Source of the DNA: Temnothorax longispinosus
Taxonomy: Eukaryota > Arthropoda > Insecta > Hymenoptera > Formicidae
Length of the DNA: 64,000 bases
Reading direction: 5' to 3'
Assembly (NCBI RefSeq): GCF_030848805.1
Contig: NC_092358.1
Location: forward strand, 10,642,433-10,706,432
Program-made: the position numbers and the translations under genes
In this document: piece after piece, positions 39,301 through 48,119 of the stretch
How positions within the stretch are numbered: position 1 is the stretch's first letter
How the letters are laid out: each line of letters begins with the position of its first letter
The notes under the pieces: model-generated
The model's database searches: none
The model's input: the letters and a program-made list of their open reading frames with translations, nothing else
Told to the model about the DNA's origin: nothing

Positions 39301-41004
39301 CGCGGTAAATAATGCGCAAAAGTTTCATTTTTATTATACTATTTTACATATCTTCCAACCTTGACTGCACGCCGACTAAATTTGTCAGACTTGAAACACA
39401 GCTCCGGTTGGAGTAGTAAAATCCCCCCTTCCCCCTACACCTAATTAAATCAATTCGGTTTAATTTTTGATGCTATATGGATCGGAGCTGTGTTTCAAGT
39501 CTGATCGACAAATTTAGTTGGCGCGCAGTCAAGGTTGGAAAATATGTAAAATAGAAATAAAAATAAAACTTTTGCGCATTATTTACCGCGCCTGGTTCTT
39601 AGTTAGCCCGTTTTCTATATTCGTAATAATTTCTAATTATTAAAAAATTTTAATTATCAAATAATTATTCCACAGAAATATAAAACAATTAAAATAGCAC
39701 TATTTATTTACAAGAGCAGAAAGGCAACTTAATATTTATATAATAGTCGATTTTAACTTACCCAAAAGTGGGCTAGCACATTAACGTTGAAGATTTGTTC
39801 GATTTCATCGGCTGTATAATCTAGAAAAGTACGACATGGCATTATACCAGCATTGTTAACTAAAATTGTGACATCGCCGACTTCTTCCTTCACTTTTTTA
39901 GCTAGTGCAAAAATCTCTTCTCTTTTAGTTACATCACATCTATAAAATGGTAAAATCTTAATTAAAATCGATCATCGTACTATAAATATTATAATGACAT
40001 TTCTTACTTTCTAAATTTCTTGGAGTGGAAACTTGACCGAAAGAGTGAGATTTCACTCTTTTGGAGTAAGATTTCACTCTTTTTGGACGCCAAGAAATTT
40101 AGAGAGTATACCCATATATTACTATAGTAATAAGAGAAAGAGAAAGAAAGACGTAGAACAATTTACGATGTGACCTTTGCGTTGCCTAATAGAAGAATTT
40201 TAATAATAATTGGAATATTTGTGCAATAGAACGAATTTATCTACTTTTTGCTAAATAAAAGAAACTTTGACTGTTGTATGTCAAAGTAATAATAAAAATT
40301 CCTGTGGTCGATACAAGAAACTAATATAAGAGTAACATACCGATAAGCGTATGCATTTTTTCCAATTTGGTTGGCCGTTTCCTCGTTTGTATGTTTATTC
40401 ATATCTAAGCATACCACTTTCGCGCCCAAAGACGCATATTGAATCGCCAACTCCTTTCCTATACCGTGACCTGCACCTGTTATCTTGTAAATGTAAAGAA
40501 ATATAATATAAAAACACATTGTTATTGTGAAAACTTATTCACTCTTCGTAAAGTGTATTATTATATCATTATTTAATATATCATCAAAGATTTTTAATAT
40601 TACATTATATTTATATTTTAATATTACATTATATTTTAACATTGTCTTAACATTAAATAAACATTATATATTTATCTTAATTAACACATATTTGTTACTA
40701 ATTAAAATCAAAAGTTTTCCATTATTTCTCATTGTTTCACATATAAATATATATGTGTGTGTATATAATTACGATAAATATATAAATAAATAAACAATTT
40801 TTTTACTAAAATATATATTCATTTTTTTTTAATTTTTTAAAATTAAAAAAATTTAATACGTACCAAAACAATCTCACCAGCCACTTCCTTTTCATGTAAT
40901 CCGAAGCAATGGTGGTATACGCTTTGGCATATGTAGTAAAAAATTTGCAACGTAAGCCATAACAGGTTTACACAAAGTTGTACGATCTTGATCATACATA
41001 TCAT
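36299..41004 (-). CDS. SDR16C-type short-chain dehydrogenase (epidermal retinol dehydrogenase 2-like), 7 coding exons, complete
   Basis: Seven exons (41004-40864, 40483-40341, 39939-39762, 38108-37979, 37834-37708, 37587-37462, 36365-36299) join in phase with GT-AG introns to 912 bp, that is 303 residues plus TAA. Seen: an N-terminal hydrophobic anchor (about residues 5-29), cofactor motif TGAGHGIG at 49-56, Asp74 after the second strand (family rule: favours NAD(H) over NADP(H)), NNAG at 123-126, catalytic Ser176, Tyr189 and Lys193 in SSIAG and YSASK. The length matches SDR16C5 and 17-beta-HSD 11/13 proteins, which sit on ER or lipid-droplet membranes and oxidise retinol, sterol or similar alcohols; the substrate here is inferred only by family. 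The ATG at 41004 is the first in frame and lies just after a possible splice acceptor (cttttcag), so a non-coding 5' exon is likely. Introns 3 and 6 are full of transposons. A decayed paralog lies 4.7 kb upstream on the same strand. Confidence 0.9.
36511..37003. mobile_element. Foldback element in SDR intron 6
   Basis: Arms of about 170-190 bp: AATAAATAGAAAGGGCAAAG..GTAACAAGATCTTA..GAAACGTTT..GCAATAAATTAAATTAATTAC..GCAGAACAAGCAT, with the inverse from 36822 to about 37003. Arms differ at many sites, so it is old. Confidence 0.8.
37074..37279. mobile_element. TA-flanked MITE in SDR intron 6, 206 bp
   Basis: Ends GGTCTAGAGGTATGTTCCGG and, in inverse, GGTCCAGAAGTATGTTCCGG, inside a TA-rich stretch. 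Internal CAGTCCTGGAA motifs recur in both orientations. Confidence 0.8.
37462..37587 (-). CDS. SDR gene coding exon 6
   Basis: One base, then LEAFLLLSSPKDTASQIIKA to PSFWLSLVAFA plus AG, between acceptor cttctag and donor GTAACA. The segment SPKDTASQIIKAQ matches the family helix that follows the substrate-binding region. It is present in no long open frame and was found by following phase. Confidence 0.82.
37708..37834 (-). CDS. SDR gene coding exon 5
   Basis: Two bases complete Gly198, then LMDAIDNELR to TGLCKKPKINK and two bases (AT) before donor GTAGGT. The segment INFTTIYPYMVDTGL is the region after the active-site helix where SDR16C proteins have a Pro and TG. Exon 6 supplies the G that makes the split codon ATG; reading on instead would hit TAG at once. 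Confidence 0.85.
37979..38108 (-). CDS. SDR gene coding exon 4: catalytic Ser/Tyr/Lys
   Basis: Forty-three codons plus one base, MLQAFLPIMIEKNYGH to SASKHAVQ, between acceptor tttttttcag and donor GTAAAC. Holds the catalytic Ser (ALSSIAG) and YSASK, with the expected 13-residue Ser-to-Tyr spacing. Confidence 0.92.
38160..39094. mobile_element. TA-flanked element in SDR intron 3, 935 bp
   Basis: Terminal inverted repeats CACTGTAAAAAATTTTTATG and CACTGTAAAAAATGTATGAA, flanked by TA (38158-38159 and 39095-39096). Inside, an approximately 224-bp unit beginning CATAGCGATATATGAAATATTA occurs twice (from about 38590 and 38813), and a 50-60 bp unit with CGGTTCGATTCG is also doubled. No transposase frame. 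Confidence 0.85.
39268..39623. mobile_element. TA-flanked foldback element in SDR intron 3, 356 bp
   Basis: Arms of about 125-140 bp starting CGAATATAGAAAACGGGCTA at each end, with GGAGCTGTGTTTCAAGTCTG near the loop. TA flanks both ends (39266-39267 and 39624-39625). Confidence 0.87.
39762..39939 (-). CDS. SDR gene coding exon 3: NNAG segment
   Basis: One base completes Arg95, then 59 codons from CDVTKREE to NVLAHFW in phase 0, with acceptor ttttatag and donor GTAAGT. Contains the structural motif LVNNAG and the helix-4 NVNV segment. Confidence 0.9.
40011..40102. repeat. Small inverted repeat in SDR intron 2
   Basis: 13-bp ends CTAAATTTCTTGG and CCAAGAAATTTAG around doubled AGAGTGAGATTTCACTCTTT. 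Possibly a tiny MITE. Confidence 0.6.
40341..40483 (-). CDS. SDR gene coding exon 2: NAD-binding Rossmann motif
   Basis: Begins ITGAGHGIGKEL after acceptor ttacaag and ends ..NAYAY plus CG (phase 2) before donor GTATGT. It carries the glycine-rich cofactor loop and, in CLDMN, the Asp at the end of the second beta strand that usually selects NAD(H). Confidence 0.9.
40864..41004 (-). CDS. SDR gene coding exon 1: membrane anchor
   Basis: Codes for 47 residues from Met, ending EKEVAGEIVL in phase 0 before donor GTACGT. The first 30 residues are mostly hydrophobic, consistent with the single N-terminal anchor of this family. The frame was chosen because its end matches the conserved VAGEIVLITGAG stretch of SDR16C proteins. 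The exon is too short to show as a long open frame. Sequence just upstream (cttttcag, then TTTATG) looks like a splice acceptor. Confidence 0.85.
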
Positions 41005-41524
41005 AAACTGAAAAGTTATTAATTTTCTTATATGAATATCGCGCGAGTATTAACTATTTACATATACTTACAGATAATAAATAAATTAATTAAAACTGTA
41101 AATTTTAAAAAGTGAAAGAAGACTCATTGAAAGGACAAAATATTTCACATTGTCTTGAAGAAAGCTGATGTTTCGGAATATATTTGATTTAGAATATATA
41201 ATTTTGTTATTTTTAAGTGAAAAAGGTAAAATTCTACGCGTTGTTAAATGTATCAAGAATACGTGATATTGATGATAACAAATATTTTAGGAATTTGCTG
41301 TGTTAATACTTAACAGATGACCTCAGCGGTTCAGATGTGTTATTGATACATTGTGTAAGGTACATTGTGTCGATATGTACATTAAATTCTTAAAATATAG
41401 TTTTAAACGTGTGTTAACGTAGTAACATTTATTTTACAAAACTGTTTGACTTATTTTTCGCAAAATATCCTATATTCCATATTTTTCATATCTTATATTT
41501 TTTATATTCTAAAAATTTGTGTTA

Positions 41525-42993
41525 GTACATTATTAAATTGATTATCAATTTAATTATGTAATTGTATTATTTTAGTTTTAGTTTAATATTTCGTTTCAAG
41601 ACGGATAGTAACGGCGCGTGGTTTGCTAAGGCGAAGAAAGGCACATAAATTATTCATGCGAATAATATTATTAGGTACAAAAAATCTAGCCCGACCGTAT
41701 AAAGCATACTTCTATCTATTTGTGGTATTCACAGATCGATCGAGTTCATCTATATTGTTTATTTTGCAACTTCCGGTTTCAAAATGCGGATAGAATACTT
41801 TTTCGTTTAGCCGCAAAAAATTTTAAAAAATATTATATTAATAGTCGTTTATATATTAGCATTTATACCTAGTATAAGTACAGATTGACGTGACGCATAA
41901 GTAACATAGTACATAACGTGAAATCGATTTTCTTTCTAACAGCTATTTGCAAGAACAGCAAAGAAAACTTAGAAAACGTAAAATTTAAGTGGAGTTTAGC
42001 AATATTTTTTTCTTATGTTAATTTTATAATATATTAATATTTAAGATATAAAATCCAGTTTTCTTTGTATTTGCAAATCATAAAAAATATAATTTTTGTT
42101 TTTTATAATTTTTGGTACGAGGTTTTCTAATATTTTTGTATTTTAAATATACAAACATATGAATATACAAACACTTTATATTTTAAATATGTACAAGTTG
42201 ATAATTAGGAAGTTGCTGAAAATAAATAGCTCTTGTTTTATAATAAATTGATGAAAGAATGTAATAAAGTAAGCAACATTATAAAAGATAAACATAGTAT
42301 TATAGTATAATGCTATGTTTATTTATTTTTCTACAAGGTTAATACTATGTTAAACATAATATTAACCTTGTAGAGAAATAAATAAACATAAGAAGAAATG
42401 TAAAGTAGGTTGGTCGCATGATTCAATGGCATACGTTCAGATATTATCAGCACGAGCAATCATTTCCATGAGAAATATTTATCCGGAATTCTTCGAAGGC
42501 ACAATATATAGTTATTGTCAAATATAATGTCATAAAAAATGTAATAATTTTCAAAAGTATCTTGATAACTGAGCAAGTTCAGATAATCGTCATTTCAAAA
42601 AAAAATTTATATTACTAGTTGCAAGCTATAAAATTAGCTAAATTGTTGGTTCTTTTTTATAATATCTATTTTTACAAGTTTGTGTATGTATATTTTATAC
42701 TACTTTTTTTTATATATATTAATAGAAATAACAGATATAAGTAGACTTGACCGATATGTGAATAATACAAGTAGACAGAAATTTATAAGCCTTCTACGGT
42801 TGGACTGGATCTCTTTTATGCTTAATAATAATAATAATAATAATATTTACGTGAATTTATGTACATATTTCTTCGCCTTAGCAAGTCACGCACGGTTACT
42901 ATCGCCACTATTATCGGCCTTGAAACGCAATCTTAAACTAAAGCTAGAATAATACAATTATATAATTAAATTAATAATCAATTTAGTAATACC
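41525..42993. mobile_element. Element with long terminal inverted repeats, about 1.47 kb
   Basis: The left 190 bp (to about 41,720) and the right 215 bp (from about 42,775) are inverse copies with substitutions: AAATTGATTAT-AATTTAATTA.., GTTTCAAG.CGG, TTCGCCTTAGCAA, ATAATATTATT. The middle is AT-rich without a long frame. A partial relative lies at 54060-54210. It sits just upstream of the first SDR coding exon. Confidence 0.65.
42314..42390. repeat. Short hairpin inside the 1.47-kb element
   Basis: Arms of about 36 bp, TATGTTTATTTATTTTTCTA.. against ..TAGAGAAATAAATAAACATA, with few mismatches and almost no loop. Confidence 0.8.
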
Positions 42994-43364
42994 GATATTA
43001 CTACAAATCTAAAGAAAAAATAACAAATTTCTTCTTCAATATATATATATAGTATTAATGCATTTTATTTTATCCATTCTCTCATTATAACACTCCAAGA
43101 AATAACAGCTGTTTGATTTCGCACTTTCCGACTTAATGACTTTCCAACGATTGTCTCACTTCTTAAATATATAAATGTATAAATATATTTCTGGAAATGT
43201 GAGTGTAAGACTGACCATTTTACGAAGAAAAATTGTCCGAACGAGCTAATGTTTGAGCCTTTTGTGATCACGACACTTCAACTATGCCTTTCTACACTGT
43301 TGCGTATGAAGCTGAAGCTGTATTATAAGTAGGAAATATATGTTTCCTCGCACCAACGAAAGCG

Positions 43365-43410
43365 AAAATTGACGAACACGCTTGCGAACACGTCGACTAT
43401 ATATACCTGC
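43365..43410 (-). promoter_or_regulatory. Possible TATA-type promoter upstream of the SDR gene
   Basis: On the minus strand GGTATATATAG (about 43396-43406) is followed 36 bases on by GTCAATTTTC, a weak initiator match, in a locally less AT-rich segment. It lies 2.4 kb upstream of the first coding exon, which seems to follow an intron. Inference only, since TATATA is common in this DNA. Confidence 0.22.
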
Positions 43411-43921
43411 CTGATTACAAACATTCACGCTGATTGATCGGCTGGTTATATAACGGCTGTCCTTTATAGTACGTTTATTACATTTTAAATATGTGCATCT
43501 TATTTCTCTTCTCCAATCGATAGATCAGTATCTCTAAATAATTTATGTATTTCTAAATAAAAGTAAAGGTTACTTGTGCTAAAATGTATTCTGGCAGATA
43601 TCTAGAAATAGATTTTGGGCCTTGTGAAATCTTAAACTTAATCTCAAAATATTTATCAAGTCTCTATAACGTGCTTTGGTAAATGTTTACTATTAGAGTC
43701 CCACTTCCGATGACCTTGAATTTGACATATATTGTCAAGGACACTCTCCCGAGTAACATGCAAGTGATTTTAGTTGGGGATCGCTTTTTATTAAAAAGTT
43801 ATTAACAAATAAAGTTTGAAAAATATAGCAGATATTTTGAGTATTGGAAGGCATAAATGACTAATATATATGTCGAAATAGTTCACGCATACACTTTTCA
43901 CGCGAGACGAGTTGTTACATA

Positions 43922-44292
43922 GGTTCGTGGCGCGCTTTACGAGCTCGTTTATTGTATATCGCCACAAATATTCACACAAATGATCGACTAACTTATCTTG
44001 TTTGGTTGGTAAGTCAGAAGTGTAACATAATTCAAAATGATATTCTTTCGGCTTATAGTGACGCGCTTTAAACAGTTAAATACTTTTAAAGCGCGTTACT
44101 AACCTACATAGGTTAGTTAATGCGCTTTAAACACTTAAATACTTTTAAAGCGCGTCACTAATCTATATGCCGAAAATTTCGAATTATGTTACACTTCTGA
44201 CTTACCAACCAAATAAGATAAGTTAGTCGATCATCTGTGTAAATATTTGTGGCGATATATAATAAACGAGCTCGTAAAGCGCGCCACGAACC
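43922..44292. mobile_element. TA-flanked foldback element, 371 bp
   Basis: Arms of about 180 bp from GGTTCGTGGCGCGCTTTACG inward, including TTGGTTGGTAAGTCAGAAGT and GCGCTTTAAAC..TTTTAAAGCGCG, which is itself palindromic. TA at 43920-43921 and 44293-44294. Confidence 0.88.
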
Positions 44293-44296
44293 TATA

Positions 44297-44535
44297 GGGG
44301 TATTCAAATAAGTTAGAGTTTAACGGTTTGACAGGTTATGTCGGGTTAAAGTCGGGTAAAAAGTTAATTTTTAAACTTTTAACCCAAAGATTAATGTGAT
44401 AGGTTAATGAGTCACTTGTGTATTTTGCATAACCTTAAAGAGTAGCGCGCCCAAAGTTAATTAATTAACTTTTTACTCGACTTTAACCCGACATAACCTG
44501 TCAAACCGTTAAACTTTAACTTATTTGAATACCCC
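44297..44535. mobile_element. TA-flanked foldback element, 239 bp, directly abutting the previous one
   Basis: Arms of about 70 bp starting GGGGTATTCAAATAAGTTAG at both ends, with GACAGGTTATGTCGGGTTAA. TA at 44295-44296 and 44536-44537. Confidence 0.9.
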
Positions 44536-44990
44536 TAAACACGCGTACTCGCCGATTTATCGCGAGGGCAACTTCGAGATTCACGGTCGTCTCTCCACGT
44601 GTCGTTTCTTGTCCATTCGCCGCGATGCGTGTGTGGTGCGCGCGGTCTCTTCTCTCCCCCTCGCGAACCCCTTATAGTCCCCCATATCTTTTTTTTCTCT
44701 CGGCACTGCTTTCGCCGTGCTGTGTGTACCGAACTTCGGCTATGTGCGAAGAAGACGGCTTTGGTCTTACGCGGCCATTAATAGAGAAAGCTTGAACCAC
44801 GATTGGCCTGTGAATTTTTCGTACGGGCGAAGCTGAAACAAGCTGGAGCCGATACGGCAAAACATATATTCGCTCGCTAGCTAGCACACTCTGCATTGTC
44901 GACCTTGACGAGGGATTGACCACCGTTCCCTTCCCTTAACCTATATATCATAATAAATATACAGTGTTTTTTATCTATATATCGTTTAGA
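44536..44990. other. CpG-rich patch
   Basis: Short overlapping frames on both strands, no recognised product. Ends in TA-rich DNA. Confidence 0.4.
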
Positions 44991-44995
44991 TATTA

Positions 44996-45026
<31 letters not shown>

Positions 45027-45038
45027 ATATATATATAT
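44996..45038. repeat. (TA)n microsatellite
   Basis: TA run of about 43 bases with one interruption. Confidence 0.95.
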
Positions 45039-45079
45039 TCACAATTTTATTCACAAATCTCTCTGTTAACCCTTTAAGT

Positions 45080-45660
45080 TTAAGTATGGTGTCATTGGTT
45101 TAACCATGGATCCCCTATTTTTCAATGCATATTCTTGTGGCTAATCTCGAGAGCTTTTCGAAACACAAAAATAGGGGTTTCCATTTAAGAAATCAAAGGT
45201 GTCGTTCACGTGAGCTTTAAACGACCATCCATGGTTAAACCAATAACACCATCTTATGGCCCCCTCGAAACCAAACAACTTTTGTCTGAAATATGTTTCT
45301 CTCCCGGGCTTGGTTTTCGAGATATTCGACTGGATGGATTAGGCCGGCGGGATTGTAACTTTCAAGCCTTGTAACTCGAAAAGTACTTCATGAAAAAATA
45401 CTCAAATATAGGGTTTTGAAAAGCTTTTTAGGTAATCTACAAGAATATGTAATGAAAAATAGGGAGTTTTATTTAAAAAAACAAAGTTGAACTCCATATG
45501 ACCTCGGCACGTTCACTCAAGGTCAAACCAATGACACCATCTTATGTCCCCCTTCGAACCAAACAACTTTTGTCTGAAACGTTTTTCAGTATCTTTCATA
45601 TTTTTCGAGATATTTGCTTGAGGCGATTAAAATGAAACACCCGGTATATTTTTTATTTAT
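45080..45660. repeat. Mosaic dispersed repeat with two copies of a block
   Basis: AACCAATGACACCATCTTATG with ACCAAACAACTTTTGTCTGA appears near 45237 and 45522. GGTGTCATTGGTTTAACCATGG at 45089 is also inverted at about 45225-45252. Ends GAAACACCCGGTATA, a type of terminus seen on insect transposons. No frame recognised. Confidence 0.65.
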
Positions 45661-45737
45661 ATAATTTATATTTGTCTATAAAATATTATATTATTCGTAT
45701 AATATTATAATCGCTGAATGTAGAATATATTTATTAC

Positions 45738-45867
45738 CTTTGACTGTGAATTTTGTAGGACAGTAAACCGTCCCATAAGGAGCGCCAACAAGTCCTGCTA
45801 CTGATGAAAGTGCCACAATATGACCATAATTCTTTTCGATCATACTTGGTAAGAATGCTTTCAATGT
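45738..45867 (-). pseudogene. SDR pseudogene exon 4
   Basis: TLKAFLPSMIEKNYGHIVAL through TVYCPTKFTVK plus G, with normal acceptor ttccag and donor GTAATA. Catalytic Ser, Tyr and Lys are kept, so this exon alone is intact. Confidence 0.8.
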
Positions 45868-46064
45868 CTGGAAGTAATATCCCTTTGTAAACAGCGGTTT
45901 GTAAATTATATTCGTCCAAATCATACAGTGCATTTCAATTATACGAGCAACAAGCTTATATATACATATATTTGTTTTAAAAAATGATAGCAATTGCATT
46001 AATGGTTATTTTTTACGTTTCGTAGTTTTTACGTGCGTGTCTCAGAGAGAGGTACATTACTTGC

Positions 46065-46242
46065 CCAATAATGCGCTGTCACATTGACGTCTATAACTCG
46101 TCTGATTTCATCGAGACTGTGATTCAAGAATGATTTAACAAACGCTATACCAGCATTGTTGACCAGGATAGTAACGTCACCTACTTCTTTTTTTACTTTC
46201 TCGGCTACCCGAAAGACCTCTTCTCTATCTGCTACATCACAT
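46065..46242 (-). pseudogene. SDR pseudogene exon 3, bad acceptor and GC donor
   Basis: CDVADREEVF to NVTAHYW, open throughout, with LVNNAG. The bases before the exon are GTTTTGA, so the acceptor AG is absent, and no other AG lies nearby upstream. The donor reads GCAAGT where the intact gene has GTAAGT. Confidence 0.8.
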
Positions 46243-46373
46243 TCAAAACGCGATCAAATTTTAATCAGTATTGATAATTTAATAAGGCGCTCCCACGTAT
46301 TCGTACACGTGTAAATTCTATTTGAGTAATTTTTTCATTCTAACCTTTTATTAAAAGAAGTGCATCAACTTAC

Positions 46374-46530
46374 CGATACGCATATACAGAGTTTTTTCCC
46401 ATATTTTTAATACCATTCATCGTCTCATTGTTGATTTCTTCATTAATATCCCAACATACTACTGTTGCTCCTAACGATGCATATACTTATTCGCTAATTC
46501 TTTTCCGATGCCATGACCTGCTCCTGTTAC
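46374..46530 (-). pseudogene. SDR pseudogene exon 2, frameshifted
   Basis: Starts VTGAGHGIGKELANKY after acceptor attacag. The next bases ATGCATCG contain two bases more than the GCATCG expected for the conserved YAS-LGA stretch, so the frame runs into TAG. After the slip the other frame resumes ..VVCWDINEE.. to ..SVYAY plus CG and donor GTAAGT. About four codons longer than the intact gene's exon. Confidence 0.8.
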
Positions 46531-46826
46531 CTGTAATGATACATAACATAAAATATTACAAATTACAATTTACAAATTACATTTCACAAATTTTTGAAGT
46601 TTAAAATGACATTGATATTAGATATATTTTTTTTAAATAAGTAATGCCTATGCTTATGCTAAAAAGAAATACCAAATGACCTTTTAATAAAATATGAAAA
46701 TAAATGTCATTATCAAATGAAGAATCACATTCAGAATCTAAAATGCAAATCTTTGCATTCTAGTAGCTTACCCAAGGAGAACACATAAGTCAAGATAATG
46801 TCAAAACATCTTTCAAAAGTCATAGT

Positions 46827-46863
46827 TACACACACACACAAACACACACACACACACACACAT
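46827..46863. repeat. (CA)n microsatellite
   Basis: About 18 CA units with one A insertion, then TATATG steps. Confidence 0.95.
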
Positions 46864-46899
46864 ATATGTATATATATATGTATAAAACTATGACTTATA

Positions 46900-47122
46900 T
46901 ATATTCATTTTCGAAAACATAATTTGTTTCAATCAGTTTCACAAATTGTTCTGAAAAAATGTGTTTTAGTAAATCTCTCTGGAAGCATATCTATAAACGG
47001 TTTTTTTTATTTCTGCGAGGAGATTGCCTCTGGCACTTGATTAAAATCATCATCAATATATATATATCATTTCAAATTTGTGAAACTGATTGAAACAAAT
47101 TATGTTTTCAAAAATGAATATA
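46900..47122. mobile_element. Foldback element with about 50-bp arms
   Basis: TATATTCATTTTCGAAAACA..GTTTCAATCAGTTTCACAAAT against its inverse at 47072-47122; loop of about 120 bp. Confidence 0.82.
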
Positions 47123-47312
47123 AAAATCCTGAAAGTTAAATTATCATCATGTAATGATTTTATGACGAGTCACTGTACAGTCATTTTGGAGTCCTGATAG
47201 TTCAGATTTGTATTATTTTCAATGTTGAAATTTAAGAAGATAAAATAATTTTAATGAAGCAATTGACATATCTTATAATCTTGATTTTTTAAAATTTGAT
47301 ATTATTTTAATA

Positions 47313-47362
47313 CAGTAAACCTTCAATACGAGTTCACATAACACGGATTCGTATAACACGGA
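47313..47362 (+). mobile_element. Tigger/pogo-like left terminus
   Basis: TA then CAGTAAACCTTCAATACGAG with CATAACACGG and GTATAACACGG resembles terminal repeats of pogo/Tigger elements. A second AGTAAACCC occurs near 47,450. No right end was found. Confidence 0.4.
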
Positions 47363-47529
47363 AAATTTTTAATATTTGTTTGTTTTAAAGTAAAATAAAA
47401 AATATTTTAATATTACATGTTTAATATTTACTTTGCATTTTTTATATATAGTAAACCCTTACTTCTTTTATATAAATATGTGTTTCTATATACGTAATCC
47501 ATATTAATATTTGTAATTAAAATGATTCT

Positions 47530-48110
47530 TTGTAATATTATAATTTTATCAAGGTGAATTAAAACTACTACCACTTGGGTTGATAGAAAGACCCCTAGGA
47601 ATACAAAGATGCATACCACTTGGGTTAAGTTAGGTAACACAATTTTGTTTTATTTTTTAAGAGTAGTTGCACTACAATTATTTTTCAAAGCAATATATAT
47701 ATTCTCTTTGTAGTTGGCGTAATTTAAAGATTTTATATATTTTTTGGAAATAACATATCATTTAGGTTGAGTTAGGTAACGCAATTTCGTGATATAATTT
47801 TGTCAAGGAGAAATAAGGCTACTACCACTTAGATTGGTACATATCATTTGGATTGAGTTTGGTAACGCAATTTTGTGACATAATAATAATTTTGTTAAGG
47901 TATATATGTATATGTATACCTATATATATTCTCTCTTTGTAATTGGCGCAGTATTAAAAGATTTCACATATTTTTTTTAAATAGATACTACTTGTTATTT
48001 AAGTTTTTTTAGGTAGATATCACTTGGATTGAATAAAGTAACAATTTTGTAATATAATAATTTTGTTTAAAAAAATTAAAGCTACTACCACTTAGGTTAT
48101 TAGAATAGAT
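47530..48110. repeat. Degenerate repeats with CTACTACCACTTGGGTT and AGTTAGGTAACGCAATTTTG
   Basis: These two motifs and ATAATTTTGTCAAGG recur four times or so at uneven spacing. Probably an old internally repeated transposon. Confidence 0.6.
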
Positions 48111-48119
48111 TTTATTTAT

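Larger units (their letters stand above)
45738..46530 (-). pseudogene. Decayed SDR16C paralog: exons 2-4 only, frameshifted
   Basis: Three exons equivalent to SDR exons 2-4 in order: 46530-46374, 46242-46065 and 45867-45738. The last two have exactly the same lengths (178 and 130 bp) as their partners. Motifs TGAGHGIGKEL, NNAG, ALSSVAG and YCPTK survive; exon 4 matches the intact gene at about 25 of 43 residues. Defects seen: two extra bases (AT) after the KY codons of exon 2 shift the frame into an early stop; the exon 3 acceptor reads GA where AG should be; the exon 3 donor is GC instead of GT. I found no exon 1 upstream and no exons 5-7 before the next gene. Most likely a pseudogene, or else a misassembled live paralog. 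The frame is left as found. Confidence 0.8.

Noticed and set aside
45734..45919. 61-codon frame overlapping SDR pseudogene exon 4
   Set aside because: Out-of-phase shadow; the other frame has SSVAG and YCPTK.
47750..47870. TTAGG-like steps as telomeric repeat
   Set aside because: Not in tandem; they belong to a longer degenerate repeat with GTTAGGTAACGCAATTTTG.
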